From the NCBI GenBank assembly GCA_022113835.1, contig JAILWY010000002.1:2582501-2646500 (forward strand): 64,000 nt of DNA, in the 5' to 3' direction. The position numbers and the translations under genes were made by a program. The stretch is from Atopsyche davidsoni (lineage: Eukaryota; Arthropoda; Insecta; Trichoptera; Hydrobiosidae). Positions 32,600-43,859 of the stretch are shown in pieces; the first letter of the stretch is position 1, and each line of letters begins with the position of its first letter. The notes beneath the pieces were generated by a model that had not been told where the DNA came from, made no database searches, and was given only the letters and a program-made list of their open reading frames with translations.

Positions 32600-32935
32600 C
32601 ATTTTATGATAATCCTCTCCCCGCTCTCTCCATTCTGTTGCTTCTGCATGGCTGCCATTCTGTACCCTGAGCGTATGTAAAGGATCGGTAATGGAGTAGT
32701 GGACTTGGAATGATTGTGGAGGGATGTGCTCTGGAAGTACGTGGGAGGGTAAATGCCAGAGCTTTATAAGGAAATAATTATATAATAATGCTATTGGGCA
32801 GCAGCAATATAAAACTGCAATGTAGAAGGACCCGGAGACCTACTTTACTAATTTCCCCTTAGAAAATCATGAAGCTTAAGTATATGCTCAATTTTAAGCC
32901 CAGTTTAAATGAAACATCGCAGATTCCCTTGCGTT
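32600..32935 (+). repeat. Family C copy (plus), long
   Basis: One of the longest copies: TTTTCAGTCATTTTATGATAAT start, GGATCGGTAATGGAGTAGTG, GGGCAGCAGCAATATAAAAC, GTAGAAGGACCCGGAGACC and a decayed tail. Non-coding. Confidence 0.6.
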
Positions 32936-35089
32936 TACATAAAATATTGTTTCACACCATTCCGGTCGAAAATCTCACCAGCGCAAAAGCAAAACTCATC
33001 GTCCGTTTTACGCAGCGGTTTAGTTTAAATTAGCAGGCCTAGGAAGTTGCGAAGAATCGGGAATCGCCGTGAGATGACGAAGTTTATCTGATTAAGGTCA
33101 GTTGGCCAGAGGCGCGGGTCTCGAGGTCGTTTCCGTCCGTTTTTGTCGTGTGCCGAAGCAGACCTCGTGCGCAACAATAGAACTCACCAGGCCGCCGCGG
33201 ACGCGTCCGAATCTCCTTAATTATTAAATAAATAAATCTAACATTCTATATTTTCTTTAATTTTTATCTACAACCGTTATTAATGGTATGCTTACAATAC
33301 AGTATATGGCTATCCCCTGATCCCGCGCGCAGGTTGTGGGGGTACAAGGTGTGGCTTGTTCACGGATTTCTCTCAAATAATTCCGTTAGCAATCTTCTTA
33401 AGAGACCTTTAATTTACCTATGAACAAGTACTTTAGAAACTTAGAATTTTTTTTTAGGTTTGTAGTACAAGGCATGTGAAATGCAATGCAAAAATTAAAA
33501 ATAATTAAATTTCAAGATTATTTTAGTTAGTTTGCAATTGTTAGGGGGGCTGAGACCATTGATGGGTCCATTTTCGAGTTTTTTACTAATTTTATTTTTA
33601 GAAAATATTTTGCGAAAAATCTACTGCATCCATAGAAAAAAAATTAATGCCAGAATTTAGATACATTCCTTGTTCTGCAGATATATATTTTTATTTCTTA
33701 TAAATTTACTTTAAATATGAAAAATATGTTTTTTTTCTATTATGCATTTGGAGATTAGTTTGACTGACGGATCTAGAACCTTAAGCATTAAGAGTTCTTT
33801 TTTTGTCGGAACCAAAAGATTACAAATAAACCGATGGTGTAGTATAAGTTTAAAAATTTAATAAAATATATGTAATATATGAACAAGCTTTGGTTTTGAT
33901 TTATTAGATTTTTCAACATTTTCAAGACTTTATTTGACCTTGAAAAATAACGTCAATAAAAAAATAAAAAATAGATTAACATATTCTGTAAAAAAAAAAA
34001 AAGTAACAATTTAATAAATGTATGCAACAAACTGAAAAACATAAATTTGATTTAAAATTATAAATGGAATAAATTTATTGTTTTGTTATTTTAATTGAGG
34101 GTAATATAGGATTAACGGAAATAATAATACAATGAAATTTCTTAATTCTATATAAACTTCATCAAAATCAATATAATAATTAAAGACTTAAATTGATAAA
34201 ATAACCCGCAACTTTCAAGGCCTCCACTAAGTATTATGAATTCATGTCATGACATAGGAAATTTGCTTGTTAATTTAAACATGAATAAATAATGGACGCA
34301 TTTGTCTTCCTTTGTGATTAGTTGTCATGTGGCTTATTTAAATACGCCTTTTTTTGTATGCGACATCTTACATGATAGTTTTGATAGAATATACATTTAT
34401 AGAATCCCAAACAGAGATTCCGGATATTATTCAGTAATCTAAAATAACAATAAAATAATACCATCTTAAACCAGAAGTCTTTGCGTGATTAATGATTAAT
34501 CATTTAAAAAAAAATGTATGCTCGTGTTTATATGTATGCGTGTATACATACATATTTTAAATATATTCACATGGTTTTCGTAATTTCTTTTACATTGTTA
34601 TATCGTATTAACTGCTTTCATGTATGGACCTCACGCCACTTGATCGAATGGTTTTATCTCTGCATTTAACTTTTCGTTTGTACTCAGAGTATCCGGAGCG
34701 TGTTTTGTAAATGCAGTCTCCATGTTTTGTGAGGAACTAAACTAGGTGTGGCACTTCCATCTTAATGCATAAAAAGTGCCCCACCCACCGGGCCCCGGTC
34801 GCGCATCATTCATCTTACGTCATTATCCCGTGAGAGCCGCTACTGCGTGCTCCCATTTGAATATCATTTGCATACCTGTAAATAACAACCATTTTTCAAA
34901 CGCAACTTCTTTGTCTGCCACCCATAAAAAGTACGATAAACACCGTCGCCATTGTAAGACAGGTTTCGTTGATGATACAAATTTTAAAAATTCTTCGAGG
35001 ATGCACCAACTGGCTTAGCACAAGCACTGCAGTTTTTGCTGCACCATTATCGTTTTCTTATTTATTTATAACCTGTTTGTGAGCATTCT
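32936..35089. other. AT-rich non-coding DNA
   Basis: GC-rich patches at 33015-33215 and 34770-34880 show no known gene. The segment 33305-33350 shares a TATCCCCTGATCC...GCGCAGGTTGTGGGG word with 36388-36420 and is probably a repeat fragment. Confidence 0.4.
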
Positions 35090-35250
35090 GATATGTTTTT
35101 CAAAATATCTAAATATTTTTGGGGACCAGGGAACCCTCTACAATGTATCCCAGTAGAAAACCATGAACACAGTTTAGCATGAGCCCAGTGGAAAGGACGC
35201 AAACCTCCTCTGAAGAGAGGCACTTGACGAAGAAGAAGTGATTTGTGCAT
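35090..35250 (+). repeat. Family C fragment (plus)
   Basis: Diverged 3' part: GTAGAAAACCATGAACAC, CCTCCTCTGAAGAGAGGCAC and an AAGAAGAAG end. Confidence 0.5.
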
Positions 35251-35869
35251 CAATAAATTTGAAGATTTTTGTGTCCGCACGATTGTTAAAAATATTACAA
35301 TAATTTGTATAGTGGATTAAATATTGACATTAAGTTCGTGTTTTTTTTTATAATTGATATAGCTACAATTCAGAGAATTTAAATTACCTCATCCGTGAAT
35401 CATTGCACAAAACTATCTAAGTTCGCATCTGACTTCCCATTGTGGGAGCATGTACATGACACAGCATTAATCATGACTCAAACAGGCCTGGAAGCAGTGA
35501 TTAGGAGACCTGCTTACTCACCGTGGGTTCTCAGGTTTGAGTCCTTTTATTAGACTTTTAGTTTCTTTTATTCATTTTACGGTCAAAAACCTCTCTGGTG
35601 TATGAATCCAGGGATTTTCATAACGAGACAAGCCATATGTTTTGCAGTTTCTTTGTTGCTTTGACAGGAACGAGAGCTTGCGTAAATTATTCAAACACAC
35701 GTGTGCTCTGGCCGCTACTGACTGGCCGTTATCGAGACGACTGAGAGTAAAGCGGCAGATTGTATTAATGTAGATAATTTAACAATGCAACGCAGTTAAA
35801 CATAGACGATTTAATAAATAGAATGCAGCGGCCGAATGTGTACATGTATATAAGAAAAGATGGGCATTG
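35251..35869. other. AT-rich non-coding DNA
   Basis: Nothing recognised. Confidence 0.4.
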
Positions 35870-35990
35870 GAAGGAAGAAACTTACGTGGAAATAAGCCGA
35901 ATTCGCGAGACTGACCCAGGATAGGAATATATTCGATGAAATGTTCACCAGCCTTCTATGAGGAGAGGCGCTGGAAGAAAAGGCACATCA
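35870..35990 (+). pseudogene. LINE 3' fragment (end of ORF plus tail)
   Basis: One frame reads TQDRNIFDEMFTSLL then stop, matching DRNMFDEMFISYYEE in the LINE fragment at 54.2 kb. The following GAGGAGAGGCGCTGGAAG matches the tails of family C. A 5'-truncated stub of a non-LTR retrotransposon. Confidence 0.5.
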
Positions 35991-35999
35991 TATAATCAA

Positions 36000-36375
36000 A
36001 ACTTCAGTCATTTTATGATAATGCTCTCCCCGATCAATTAGTGCCATTCTGTACCCTAAGCGTGTGTAAAGGATCGGTAATGGAGTAGTGGACTTGAAAT
36101 TATAGGAGAGGAATGTTCTCTGGAAGTACACGGGGGGCTCCTGCTATTTTTTTTGTAGCTTGCTGTAGAAAGAGTACCAGATCTAAACGCCTGTGCCTTT
36201 TAAGGAAAGGATTATATAATAATGCTATTGGGCAGCAGCAATACGCAGACTTTTTCTCCCAATATAAAACTGGGGCGTAGAAGGACCCGGGGACCCACTA
36301 CACTATTTTTCTCTTAGTAAACCATGAACAATGGCTCAGCATTAGTATATGCTCAGTGAAATGGTCGCCAAGAAG
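36000..36375 (+). repeat. Family C copy (plus), long
   Basis: Holds all the diagnostic words: TTCAGTCATTTTATGATAAT, GGATCGGTAATGGAGTAGTG, ATGCTATTGGGCAGCAGCAA, GTAGAAGGACCCGGGGACC and CTCAGTGAAATGGTCGCCA. Confidence 0.65.
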
Positions 36376-36424
36376 AAGATGTGGTTATCCCCTGATCCTG
36401 GGCGCAGGTTGTGGGGCTTACAAG

Positions 36425-36715
36425 CTTGGGCTAATGTGGTATTGGGCAGCAGCAATATAAAACTGCGGTAAAGAAGGACTCGGGAACCCATTACACTATT
36501 TTTATATTAGAAAACATTACATTACGTTTCACTGAGTATATGCTCAGTGAAACGTTCGCCGACTTCCTATGAGAAATGGCACTCGATGAAGATGAATGAT
36601 ATTAGTATTATCATGCTAACAAATCCCTTTACAGTGAATTGTGAATGCGCGTGTGAATCAAAAACTAAGCAAGCCCTGCGATAACAACGCAGTGTGTTCG
36701 CGTGTCGGTGTAGAA
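36425..36715 (+). repeat. Family C copy plus duplicated flank, unit 1
   Basis: The family C tail continues into a non-repeat segment (TTAGTATTATCATG, ACAGTGAATTGTGAATGCG, AAACTAAGCAAG) that recurs at 37285-37385. It stops at GTGTAGAA, where a hAT MITE is inserted. Confidence 0.6.
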
Positions 36716-37166
36716 CAGTGGCTCTCAAACTCTTTTGGCCCACGGACCCCTTTTCATTGTCAAAACTTGACCACAGACCCCCTTTCATGGTCAAAACTTG
36801 CCCACGGACCCCCTTTGATAGTCAAATTTACCTACGGACCCTGGGTAAAAAACTACATAAATTCATATTATATGGTAGACTAGTTGGTGCAAGTATCGAC
36901 TCTATTAACCTACCTGACTCACCGCGATGCCTGTTATTACTTGTATTTTATGCACCTGTTTATATTTTACTTAGGACGTAAAAATCGCCAATAATGCATT
37001 CATTGTTATTTATTTTAACTTCCATATTAATAAAAATATGTCACAATTTTTTTATTTTGTGTTAAACCTCGCGTGGACCCCCTGACGTTGTTCAGGGACC
37101 TCCAAATCGATTTTAATTTTCTAAGGACCCCCTGAATGATCCCAGGGACCACTTTGAGAAGCACTG
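36716..37166. mobile_element. hAT-type MITE
   Basis: 451 bp starting CAGTGGCTCTCAAAC and ending with the complement of CAGTGCTTCTCAAAG. Exact 8-bp duplication GTGTAGAA (36708-36715 and 37167-37174). Both features are typical of hAT. No transposase is encoded. It sits inside a family C copy, so it is younger than that copy. Confidence 0.85.
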
Positions 37167-37400
37167 GTGTAGAAGGACCCACTACACTATTTTTACCTTA
37201 GAAAACTATGCAAACTGAGCATATGCTCAGTGAAACGATCGCCGACTTCCACTGAGGAAAGGCACTCGATGAAGATGCATGATATTAGTATTATCATGTT
37301 TGCTAATAAATCCCTTTACAGTGAATTGTGAATACGCGTGTGAATCAAAAACTAAGCAAGCTCTGCGATAGCAACGCACAGTGTGTTCTCATGTCGTTTC
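37167..37400 (+). repeat. Family C copy plus duplicated flank, unit 2
   Basis: Continues the interrupted family C copy (GTAGAAGGACCCACTACAC), then repeats the ~160-bp flank of unit 1 with a few changes. Together the two form a tandem duplication that predates the hAT insertion. Confidence 0.6.
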
Positions 37401-37466
37401 ACGGTGAGATGGCTGGTTTCCAAGGTAAAGAAAGGGCTTGTCGTTCCGGCAGATTGGCTGTAAAGC

Positions 37467-37542
37467 GGGGTGGCGGGGGTGGCAGGGTGGCGGGGGTGGC
37501 AGGGTGGCTGGGTGGCAGGGTGGTTGGGTGGCGGGGGTAGGG
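37467..37542 (+). repeat. G-rich minisatellite, quadruplex-prone
   Basis: Repeats of GGGTGGCA/GGGGGTGGC type with many runs of three to five G on the + strand. Strong potential for G-quadruplexes. The ~200 bp downstream stays GC-rich. Confidence 0.8.
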
Positions 37543-37853
37543 CCGACCCCATTAGGGCGCCCCGCGGCGGCCGGCGTGATGATGCACGCGGCCTAATGGC
37601 GAGCTTGCAAATAGTGGGGCTCCCCGACGGCCGCACCGAAAAACACACGCCGGATTCTCCGTCGACCTCCGTGGACCCAATTAGGATGGAACCAGCACCA
37701 GGACAGTCCTTTCTGCCATTATAGACTACGGCTCTTCCGTGTCCAACCAAAAAATACTATATTCAGAACATGGCAGTATTATTCACGATTTTTCAAAAAT
37801 CGCTTATATCCTTGTTTTTAAAAAAAAAAAACTAGCTACGCATATAAATTATT

Positions 37854-38122
37854 GGTACTTGTTTTTTATCCGACCACCAAAAAACTTGTACCTAACCTTT
37901 TTTTTTTTTTTTTTTTTTTTTTCCCCGCAGCTTGGCCCACGGTTGTATTGCTCGAGACTACCTAACCTAACCTAACCTAACCCAACGAATCGAGCGGTCA
38001 TGTAAATCTGCAAATGAACAAAATAAACGCCACAACGGGACTCATCGTCATATGATAGATTCTTATCTCTGCGAGTACATGTACATTAAAAAATTTTGGT
38101 GGTCGGATAAAAAACAAGTACC
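37854..38122. mobile_element. 269-bp MITE with TTAGG-type repeats inside
   Basis: Perfect 29-bp terminal inverted repeats (start GGTACTTGTTTTTTATCCG) and an exact 8-bp duplication AAATTATT (37846-37853, 38123-38130). Inside are a long T run (about 37899-37922) and four CCTAA units (37961-37980), the reverse of the insect telomere repeat TTAGG, with a partial unit at 37891. An 8-bp duplication fits hAT, Merlin or P; the GG start favours none firmly. Confidence 0.85.
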
Positions 38123-38184
38123 AAATTATTTTCTAAATGATGAATTTTCTTCTAATATTTGATTTTTATATATTATATTATACA

Positions 38185-38290
38185 TATGTGTAGAAGGACT
38201 CGGGGACCTACTACAGTATTTTCCCAAAACCATGAGCACTGGCTCAGCATATGCTCAGTGAAATGGTCTCCAACCTCCTCTGAGAAGGTT
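38185..38290 (+). repeat. Family C fragment (plus)
   Basis: GTAGAAGGACTCGGGGACC, then CAGTGAAATGGTCTCCAACC. Confidence 0.5.
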
Positions 38291-40074
38291 TTCAAGTATA
38301 ATTGAAATTATAAGATTTTCTATACAAAAAAATTTAACAGATTGCATGAACAAGTTTGTGTGCAATAAAAATGATGCACACCAGGAATGAAAACTTTATT
38401 TGTATTTTTCGTGTTTACTCATGAAGCAATTAAATTTAAAGGAAAAAAACCTTCAGGTGTAGATTTTTTGAAATTATTTTGTGTACAATAAAGGAAACTT
38501 TGAATAATTTAGCCGTAATTGCTTTTTACTGCTTGCCCATTAGCTTCTTACTTTGCAGCTTGTTACTTTTACTGAGAATTGTGTTTTTATCGCACTTCCT
38601 TCTAAAACCACTGAACGCCAAAAAAAAGAAAAATTGCTACTCTTGGCTTTTAAAGAACACAATTTCTAAAAATAGGCATTATTTATTTTGGCTCACTCTA
38701 TTTTATTTCAGATATAGCAATAAGATTCTCACCCGCATATTTTACATTTAAACCTTTCTTCTTCTTAAATGAGTGTAAATGCTTTGAGAATTGAAATCAA
38801 ATAAGTCCAAGGGAAGTACAATTTTTTGTAATTATCTCTCTGCATATTTCCTTTGATGCAAAGAAATCCGAAGAAACCGCTTGGTAATAATTTCTAAATA
38901 AATATTAAATACTTTTGACACAGTACTCAATGTTTTATGTATTATAATAAATTAATTCAAATAAAGCATCGCACTATTGTATATTTATACTTTTTAATTC
39001 TAAAGTTTTAGTGGTTTACAATTTATACAACGTTGATCAGATGTATAAATTGTTTGGTATGCTTTTGACAATGCCTGTGTAGAGCGGAAGGGTTCTCACT
39101 GTCTGAATGTAAATTAGTAATAACATTTAGCATATTTACATGTATGTAAAATCGTATTACGTATTGAACAATTATTTATTTGACAGAACGTATTTGGTGG
39201 GATTATATTATATATACTTTTTGAGATTACTATTCTAGCTTATTATTATTTAAAGCTATTAGCTTTGCCTACATGCTCGGTTATAAAAAATATTAAGTAT
39301 ACTGATTTTCTGTTCACTGTTTTCTAGTTTCTTGTTATATATAAAAATAGTAGCTAAACTATTAAATTATTGTATTTAGTCAGAAGTAGTACAGTCAATT
39401 GCTAGCTTGTAATATCGTGATACTAGTTTGTTGCCGAATGTTTACGTATTGTTACAAATGTGAAGAAATACTGATTTCTCAATGACGAGAAACAAGACCA
39501 CCTCCAAAAAAAGCCAGAGGCGCAATATTAGCATACGACAAATTATTATTTTTTTAAATTTATAAATACGTAAAAAAAATGTTATGCGTATAAATTTTTA
39601 CACATCAGTGTGTAAATTATTAATTGGGGAATACTATACATTTTGGTTTTGTTTAGCCAGCATAAAACTGCCTGCAGACATTGCAACACAACTGACAACA
39701 AAACGGTGATAAGACAGTAGCATGTCTTTATTTTATATATGTGATTTTTTATTATATTATTTTGGTAATAGCATGTTTTATAAAAAAGTATCATATTATT
39801 ATAATAATTTTACTTCTATTAACAAATATTTCTCATTATAATCATGAACTCATAATAAGCTAATTTTACTTTATTAATATTGTATAGTCAAAATATACGT
39901 TAAATATTTAAAAATAATTAACTTTTATATTAAAGATACGAAGTTACAATTTTATGGTATAATTTTAAAAAAATTGTATTAATTTAAATTTAAAATAATT
40001 ATGTTCATACAAAGCAATGGGAGATAATGTTGAAATATTTCATATTGACAAAATGAATAAATAATTTAAACAAT
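38291..40074. other. AT-rich non-coding DNA
   Basis: Very AT-rich. Open frames here are low-complexity. Nothing recognised. Confidence 0.45.
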
Positions 40075-40250
40075 CAATATTTTTGACAGAAAGTATTTGT
40101 TGGAATTTCATAATAATATTTTTAAATTATTCCACATATTAATTTTTATTGGTGACCGGTTTCGCCGACCTTTCACGCTGGCACTACCAAACCGAGTCGA
40201 GTTTCGATAATGCCAACGTATTTTATTTGAATACCTCCGGGATTTTACAC
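40075..40250. repeat. Family F foldback copy, diverged
   Basis: CAATATTTTTGACAGAAAGTA, then GTGACCGGTTTCGCCGACC and an inverted echo. The inverted arms are decayed; no duplication resolved. Confidence 0.5.
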
Positions 40251-40301
40251 GTGAGTGCTGAATGTTACAAAGACGAGGAAGTTTATTTAAATTATTGTAT
40301 T

Positions 40302-41049
40302 ATTGTCTATTTTTTGGATTGAACGTCAATCAAATGCGTATTTATTACCCATTCCGGGTCTATTATATTATTACTAATATGATAAGGCGCATTAGTTCAC
40401 ACATAGAGGATGATTAAAGAAATTGGTTGGCCTGGGCATATTGGTTCATATGTAGAGTATAATTAAGAAATTCAATAGAGAGTACTTGGTGGAATTCCAT
40501 TTTAATATTTTTGAATAAAATACTTGAGTGATTTTCCACATTTTTGTTTTTATTTGTGACCGGTTTCACTCTGACACCGGTGTCGGTGCCGGAGTATGAT
40601 TGTTAAAAATTCTCGATTAATGGATGTGATTCGTTACTACAAGAGTCAGTACACCGGCCATGTAAGCCTGGAGATGTAGGTTCACATCCCATTCTATGGG
40701 TGAACTAATGTGCCTAATCATATTGTTACGGTCTAGCAGTAAGTTTGAAAAGAGAACACCAAAAACAAAGGACTCTGGAATGATCGAGCGACCATCGATT
40801 AGGAGCGCCAATACGCGGTCTTGGAGAAGCGAGGAGTGCGCCTCGCGCGAGCTTCCCCTTGGAGATGCAAGGGGAAGCCATCTTGGATTTAGTGTCAAAC
40901 AGGGCTTCGGTCTGACTGCACTCAAAACAATGTTAATATAAATATATAATGTGAAAATAAATACTCTGTATACATAAATAATAAATATAACTTGTGTTGA
41001 CATAAATACGCTTTTAATTGTGAACCCCGATACGTTACAATATTAGTAA
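40302..41049. mobile_element. Family A retroposon with nested insertions
   Basis: Flanked by a 9-bp duplication TATTGTATT (40293-40301, 41050-41058). Starts ATTGTCTATTTTTTGGATTG and ends ATATTAGTAA like other members. It contains a truncated family F element (about 40448-40585), a tRNA-like module (about 40626-40691, plus, with lost B box) and a solo LTR (40724-41039). Confidence 0.75.
40724..41039. mobile_element. Solo LTR
   Basis: 316 bp beginning TGTTACGG and ending CGTTACA, with the 4-bp duplication ATAT (40720-40723, 41040-41043). Removing it restores the family A end CCTAATCATATTAGTAAT. An internal stem-loop (GCTTCCCCTTG...CAAGGGGAAGC) and AATAAA signals near the 3' end fit an LTR of Gypsy or similar type. 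No internal region remains, so it arose by LTR-LTR recombination. Confidence 0.75.
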
Positions 41050-41138
41050 TATTGTATTGTTACAAATACTTGTATTTGAGTTTGGATTCGAGTTTTGAAT
41101 GTGATTCGAGAGTGCAGAGCCGATGCGCCTGCGGATAG

Positions 41139-41288
41139 GAGAGCTTGAGCTGGTGCAGCGCAGGAGAGCTTGTGCTGGTGAAGTGGAGGAGAGACCTAGC
41201 CGGTGCAGCGGAGGAGAGCTTGTGCTGGTGGAGTGGAGGAGAGGCCGAGCCGGTGGAGTGGAGGAGAGCTCGTGCCGGTGGAGCGGAG
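41139..41288 (+). repeat. 25-bp minisatellite, six units
   Basis: Units start at 41139, 41164, 41189, 41214, 41239 and 41264, each GAGAG followed by a CTTGTGCTGGTG-like stretch. A 25-bp period shifts the frame each time, arguing against coding use. Lies at the upstream edge of the Calx CpG island. Confidence 0.85.
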
Positions 41289-41712
41289 GGCCCCGAGCTG
41301 GCGGCGCGGAGTGGCGAGGCAGGCGAGGCGGGCCGAGTGACAGAAGGGGGCGTAGCGGGCCGCCGCGCACGCGCCCCGCCCCGCCCCGCCCCGCGCCACC
41401 CGCCGCCGGGCCCCGCGCCGGCACTCGCGCCCGCCGCTCGCCCGCGACACACGCGCCGCGACGCTCCACTCAGACCACGAGCGCGCGGGAAAACTTCCGC
41501 GACATCCGCCACCGCGAGCCCCGCGCCCCGCCCCGCCCGCCCGCCCCCCCCGCCCCGCGCCGCCGCCCGCCGCGCCCCGCGCAGCTCGACTATATCGGAC
41601 CGCGATGACCGACGACGGGAAAGCTCCGCGCTATGAATAGAACACTCTGTCGCGCCGCGGCTCTCTGCTCCTCCGCCCCGTCGCGGTTTTCGATATCCGA
41701 CTCGCATTGCGA

Positions 41713-41720
41713 TATCGATA
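41713..41720. promoter_or_regulatory. DRE box (DREF site)
   Basis: Exact TATCGATA, the insect DNA-replication-related element, with a half match TCGATA at 41690. It lies 431 bp upstream of the Calx start codon, consistent with a housekeeping-type insect core promoter. Confidence 0.55.
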
Positions 41721-42150
41721 AAGACGCGCCGGGCTATTCTGGCCGCTGAAGTTATCGCGGCACTCGAGCCGTTATCCGCGCTGGGGCCAGTCCGACCGGA
41801 GTCTCCGTCGAGCGAGGTGCGAGTGCGCGGACCGCCGAGGGACCGATCGCCGCCGCCGCCGCGTCCCGCGCGTCGTGACGAGTGCTTCAGTGTGTGACCG
41901 CGAGTGCCCGCGACGGCTCGAGAGAGGTCGGCGGAGCGCCCCGCGTCCCCGAGTGCGCCGGGCGCCGGCTCCGGACGAGCGCCCATCGGCCCGACCCGCG
42001 CGTCGACTTCGGCGGCCTCCCCGGCGGGGATGCGCGCCGCGAAGTAGTCGCCCCCGAGTGCGCCGGACGATGCCAGCGGGTCTCGAGACATCCGCTCTCG
42101 CGAGATCCGTTCGACCGTGAATCGGGCGGGAGATCGAAAGACAGACTAAA

Positions 42151-43859
42151 ATGAGTTCCCTCAGCGAAATGTTCCTGGTGCTGTGCCTGGTGGCCCCCGC
42201 GCTGTCGCAGGCGGCGGAGAACGGCGGCTCCTCCTCCAACGGCGTGACCCCCGCCAACGCCACCCGCATCGGCAAGGACCTCACCTGCGAATCCGCCCTC
42301 ATGCTGCCCACGTGGATGCCGCAGGTCAACGTCACCACCGGCGACTGCGTGCTCAGGGGCTTCGTGTACTTCTTCACCATGCTCTATCTCTTCATCGGCG
42401 TTTCCATAATATCCGATCGATTCATGGCCGCCATCGAGGTGATCACGTCCCAGGAGAAGGAGGTCAAGATCAAGAAGCCGAACGGCGAGGTTCAGATCGT
42501 GGTCGTTCGCGTCTGGAACGAGACGGTGGCGAACCTGACCCTGATGGCTCTGGGATCCAGCGCTCCCGAAATTCTCCTCTCCATTATCGAAATCGGCGCT
42601 AAGAATTTCAAGGCCGGAGACCTCGGGCCGGGCACCATCGTGGGCTCCGCCGCTTACAACTTGTTCGTCATCATCGCCCTCTGCGTATCCGTCATTCCCA
42701 ACGGAGAAGTGAGGAAGATCAAACACTTGCGGGTCTTCTTCGTGACGGCGACGTGGTCCGTGTTCGCCTACGTCTGGCTGTACTTGATCCTCGCCGTGTT
42801 CTCTCCCGGCGAGCTGGAGGTGTGGGAGGGGCTCCTCACTTTCAGCTTCTTCCCCGCCACCGTCTGCACCGCGTGGATAGCCGACCGTCGGCTTCTGATT
42901 TACAAATACCTAAACAAGCAGTACCGCATGAACAAGCGCGGCATCGTCGTCCAAGTGGAGGGCCACGACAGCTCCGTGGAGATGGAGCTCAAGGACGACG
43001 GGCTCAAGTGCCTGGGAGAGGGTGAAATGTCCGACGAAGTCAAGGAGTTCGAGGAATCCAGGCGGGAGTACATCAACACCCTCAAGGAGCTGCGCAAGCA
43101 GTACCCCCAGAACGATCTCGAGTCGATCGAGTACATGGCTCACGAGATGGTCCTGAACAAGGGACCCAAGTCCCGCGCTTTCTACCGAGTCCAGGCCACG
43201 CGAAAGATGGTGGGCAGTGGCAACATCATGCGCAAGATCTCGGAGCGCGCCCAGAGCGACCTCAGCGAGGTCAAGGCCGAGCTGCAGCGTCAGGACATCG
43301 ACGAGGAGCTGGCCGAGTCCGTAGACGGCAAGATCTTCTTTGAGCCCGGCCACTACACGGTGATGGAGAACTGCGGCGAGTTCGAGGTGCGCGTGGTGCG
43401 CACGGGAGACACGGAGCAGCCTTGCAGCGTGGAGTACCACACGGAGGACGGCACCGCCGAGGAGGGCAGCGACTACGTGGCCAAGAAGGGCACGCTGGAG
43501 TTCGAAAAAGGCGAAACGGAGAAGCGCTTCACGCTGGAGGTCATCGACGACGACGTGTTCGAGGAGGACGAGCACTTCTACATCCGCCTGACGGACCCGC
43601 GCGGGCCCGTGTCGCTGGCGTCTCCCAGCCTGGCCACGGTGATGATCCTGGACGACGACCACGGCGGTGTGTTCGCCTTCGCGGAGCGGGACCACGAGCT
43701 GGTGGAGTCGGTGGGCACGTACGACCTGCGCGTGGTGCGCTACTCGGGCGCGCGCGGCAAGGTGGCCGTGCCCTACTGGACCGAGGACGGCACGGCCAAG
43801 CAGGGCCACCAGTACGAGCACATCCGCGGCGAGCTGCTCTTCGAGAACAACGAGATTGA
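42151..43859 (+). CDS. Calx: Na+/Ca2+ exchanger, first coding exon (Calx/SLC8 family)
   Basis: Encodes the first 569 residues plus two bases of the next codon; GTGAGT at 43860-43865 is the donor, so the in-frame TGA at 43861 is intronic. The protein exports Ca2+ in exchange for 3 Na+ at the plasma membrane (family knowledge). In order: signal peptide about 1-20; sequons N36 and N60; membrane segments about 68-88, 127-148, 160-182, 195-216 and 222-243; alpha-1 repeat with NLTLMALGSSAPEILLS at 128-144 (E140 expected in ion binding); XIP-like basic segment 246-264; CBD1 about 394-510 with acidic Ca2+ ligands DDD 466-468, EEDE 471-474 and DDD 501-503; start of CBD2 from 507. The rest of CBD2 and the second membrane block with alpha-2 must lie beyond the window. 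A single large first coding exon ending in CBD2 matches vertebrate SLC8A1. Confidence 0.96.

Larger units (their letters stand above)
41100..42150 (+). promoter_or_regulatory. CpG island, Calx promoter and 5' UTR
   Basis: GC content jumps from the AT-rich background. It contains a 25-bp minisatellite (41139-41288), long CCCCGCCC-type runs (41380-41580) and an exact DRE (41713-41720). The start codon at 42151 is in GACTAAAATGAG context. The exact start site cannot be placed by eye. Long minus-strand frames here are GC artefacts. Confidence 0.7.

Noticed and set aside
41060..42091. 343-codon minus-strand open frame across the CpG island
   Set aside because: Arg/Ala/Gly/Pro/Ser-rich low complexity from GC bias, crosses the minisatellite, and lies antisense to the Calx 5' UTR. 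No domain.
42910..43821. 303-codon minus-strand open frame opposite Calx
   Set aside because: Shadow of the high-GC3 Calx exon.
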